Positions 5,273 to 7,127 of a stretch of 7,127 bases of DNA are shown here, one piece after another. The notes under the pieces are model-generated. The model was not told the origin of the DNA. It was given only the letters and a program-made list of their open reading frames with translations, and did no database searches. Position 1 is the stretch's first letter; each line of letters begins with the position of its first letter. This DNA comes from Solirubrobacteraceae bacterium (GTDB lineage Bacteria; Actinomycetota; Thermoleophilia; Solirubrobacterales; Solirubrobacteraceae). A program made the position numbers and the translations under genes. Where the stretch lies: NCBI GenBank assembly GCA_025935735.1, contig JAICUS010000311.1, positions 1-7,127 of the forward strand. Direction: 5' to 3'.

Positions 5273-7127
5273 CCGCGCGGGCGCGGCCGGCGTTCTTGGC
5301 CTCGTAGAGCGCGGCGTCCGCGCGGGCCAGCAGCGCCTCGGCGGACTCCTGGCCGTCCCAGACGGCGATGCCGGCCGACGCGGTCTGGCCGAGCGGCACG
5401 GCGGCCAGCAGGCGCTCGACCACGGCCGCGGCGCCCGCGTGCTCGGAGTGCGGCAGCAGCGCGGCGAACTCCTCGCCGCCGTAGCGGGCGAGCGTGTCGG
5501 TCTCGCGCATGATCGGGCGCCAGGCGCGCGCGGTGTCGGCCAGCAGGCGGTCGCCGGCCGGGTGGCCGTGGGCGTCGTTGAACGCCTTGAAGCGGTCGAG
5601 GTCGAGCATGACGAGGCAGAGGCTGCCGCCGTGGCGCGCCGCGCGGGAGAGCTCGCGAGCCAGGTCCTCCTCCCACACGCGGCGGTTCGGCAGGCCGGTG
5701 AGCGGGTCCGTGCGCGCCGTCTCGCGCAGGCGGTCCAGCAGCGCGGTGCGGTGGATCGTCACCGCCGCCTCGGCGGCCAGCAGCCGCAGCAGCTCCTCGT
5801 CGCGGGCGGCGAGCTCGGCGCGCGCCTGCGGCCAGCCGACGGCGATCACGCCGACGCAGCGGTTGTCGTGCACGGCCGGGAACCAGGCGCCCGACACGGC
5901 GCCGGTGACGTCGTACCAGTTCAGCGACACGCGCGGGTCGGCGGGGACGTCGGGCACGAACACCGGGTCGCAGGTCAGGTACGCGGCGCCGGCCGCGTTG
6001 ACCTGGCCGAGGTCGAGCGTCATCCCGCGCACGGCGGCGCCGACGCCCGCGGTGACCGCGAGCGTGTCCGGAGCCTTCCCCGGCTCCCACAGCACCACCG
6101 AGCTCGCGCCGGTGACGTCGCGCACCGCCGCGCACAGCTCGTTGCGCGCGGCGTACATGTCGTTCTGAGAGGCCAGCTCGTGCGCGACCCGGGCCAGCGC
6201 GCTGAGGTCCTCGGCGCGCCCCGCGGCGCGGGCCTCGGCCGCCCGGCGGTGCAGGAACTGCGCCACGTGCGCCGTCACCGTCTCCAGCAGCCGGGCCAGC
6301 CCGGGCTCGCGCTCGCGCGGCGTGCACGACACCAGCGTCACCACGCCCAGCGTGCCGTCGTCGAGCCGCAGCGGCAGCGCCACGGTGGAGCGGATGCCGG
6401 TCGCCAGCGAGCGCGGCGGTTCCTCGCCCCCGCCCGCGGCGTCGCGCCACAGCGGCTCGTGGGCCAGCCAGGCCTGGCCGGGCAGCCCGTCGCCGACCTC
6501 GAACGCGTGGCCCGCGCCGACGGCCAGGAAGTCCTCGAAGCCCTCGGCCTGCGTCCAGGCGGCGCGCCGGCGCAGGCGCTCGTCGTCGCCCATCGTCCAC
6601 AGCTCGCCCGCGTCCCAGCCGAGCTCGCTGCACAGCGCGCCCAAGGCCGGCTCGGCGACGTTCGTGAGCTCGTCGGCCTCGTTGAGCACGGCCACGATCG
6701 CCCGCTCGGCCGCCGAGTAGCGCTCGGCAAGCTTCTCGGCCGTGATGTCGCGCATCACGCCCACGAACCCGGTCGGCAGCCCGTCCCAGCCGGTCACCGC
6801 GCGCGCCTCGACATCGGCCCAGCGCACGGCGCCGGCCGCGGTGAGGAAGCGGTGCGACAGGCGCACGGCCGGCTGCTCGCCGCGCAGCAGCGGCGCGAAC
6901 GTGCGCGCGTGCTCGGCCCGGTCGTCGGGGTGGACGAAGCTCCAGGCCGGCCGGCCGAGCGACTCGGCCACGCCGAACCCGGTGGCCTGCTCCCAGGCGT
7001 CGTTCAGGTAGGTCCAGCGCGCCCGCGCGTCGGTCTCGAACACGCAGTCGCTCATGCTCTCCACCACCCGCCGGTGGCGCTCCTCGCTGCGGCGCAGCTG
7101 CGCCTCCGCGGCGTAACGGGCGGTCAG
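5259..7127 (-). CDS. Diguanylate cyclase with PAS-GAF-GAF-GGDEF domains, 5'-partial
   Basis: This enzyme makes c-di-GMP from two GTP. Residues are counted from the right edge of the window, where 622 are visible. A PAS domain spans about 17-130 (VMRDITAEKLAE end), GAF domains about 140-290 and 305-460, and a GGDEF domain about 468-618. Catalytic features are intact: Asp509 and Asp511 in LDLDRFK, Asn517 and Asp526 for guanine, and GGEEF (550-554). RETD (541-544) lies five residues before GGEEF, an intact inhibitory I-site. No membrane helix is visible, so the seen part is cytoplasmic. The frame stays open through the right edge with no stop; a GTG at 7067 exists but would cut into the helix leading to the PAS, so the true start is outside the window. 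The first visible residues, LTARYAAEAQLRRSEERH, look like the end of a preceding PAS plus linker. The stimulus or GAF ligand cannot be told. Confidence 0.93.
   Translation of the reverse strand: MTARYAAEAQLRRSEERHRRVVESMSDCVFETDARARWTYLNDAWEQATGFGVAESLGRPAWSFVHPDDRAEHARTFAPLLRGEQPAVRLSHRFLTAAGAVRWADVEARAVTGWDGLPTGFVGVMRDITAEKLAERYSAAERAIVAVLNEADELTNVAEPALGALCSELGWDAGELWTMGDDERLRRRAAWTQAEGFEDFLAVGAGHAFEVGDGLPGQAWLAHEPLWRDAAGGGEEPPRSLATGIRSTVALPLRLDDGTLGVVTLVSCTPREREPGLARLLETVTAHVAQFLHRRAAEARAAGRAEDLSALARVAHELASQNDMYAARNELCAAVRDVTGASSVVLWEPGKAPDTLAVTAGVGAAVRGMTLDLGQVNAAGAAYLTCDPVFVPDVPADPRVSLNWYDVTGAVSGAWFPAVHDNRCVGVIAVGWPQARAELAARDEELLRLLAAEAAVTIHRTALLDRLRETARTDPLTGLPNRRVWEEDLARELSRAARHGGSLCLVMLDLDRFKAFNDAHGHPAGDRLLADTARAWRPIMRETDTLARYGGEEFAALLPHSEHAGAAAVVERLLAAVPLGQTASAGIAVWDGQESAEALLARADAALYEAKNAGRARAVTAA

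Noticed and set aside
1861..5307. Very long open frame on the plus strand antisense to the operon
   Set aside because: The product is a monotonous Arg/Ala/Pro-rich sequence with no domain, typical of the shadow of GC-rich genes. The opposite strand has clear REC, HEAT and GT2 proteins.

Overview
The window is very GC-rich, has long open frames on both strands, uses a GTG start, and has promoter-like -10 hexamers placed directly before start codons. This fits a high-GC actinomycete-type bacterium. A Thermoleophilia/Solirubrobacterales-like member is my guess from the protein style, but the window has no marker gene to settle it.

Layout, left to right. (1) Positions 1-51, minus strand: the first 17 codons of a gene that runs off the left edge, possibly an MBL-fold hydrolase. 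A promoter and a perfect 9-bp-arm palindrome precede it. (2) Positions 52-431: a 380-bp gap with no convincing gene but many inverted repeats, including a striking 43-bp two-part hairpin. (3) Positions 432-4842, minus strand: a tightly coupled three-gene operon whose genes overlap by 4 bp (ATGA) at both junctions. Transcribed right to left it encodes a large multi-receiver signalling protein (HPt, degenerate receiver, REC, degenerate GGDEF, REC), a membrane-anchored HEAT-repeat protein, and a processive family 2 glycosyltransferase of the cellulose/PNAG/hyaluronan synthase type. (4) Positions 4901-5272, plus strand: a divergent stand-alone receiver, separated from the operon by 58 bp. (5) Positions 5259-7127, minus strand: a PAS-GAF-GAF-GGDEF diguanylate cyclase that overlaps the receiver gene tail to tail by 14 bp and runs off the right edge. 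Its visible N terminus suggests at least one more PAS domain upstream.

Working model (inference): the cyclase makes c-di-GMP in response to PAS/GAF inputs and is limited by its own RxxD I-site. The multi-receiver protein has lost the GGDEF catalytic motif (GAGEL) but keeps an RxxD at the exact I-site spacing, so it may be a c-di-GMP receptor that also takes part in phosphotransfer through its HPt and REC domains. Its output would reach the glycosyltransferase, which has no PilZ domain of its own, directly or through the HEAT scaffold. The stand-alone receiver could shuttle phosphate to or from the HPt. The window contains no histidine kinase, phosphodiesterase or polysaccharide export gene, so the circuit is incomplete here.
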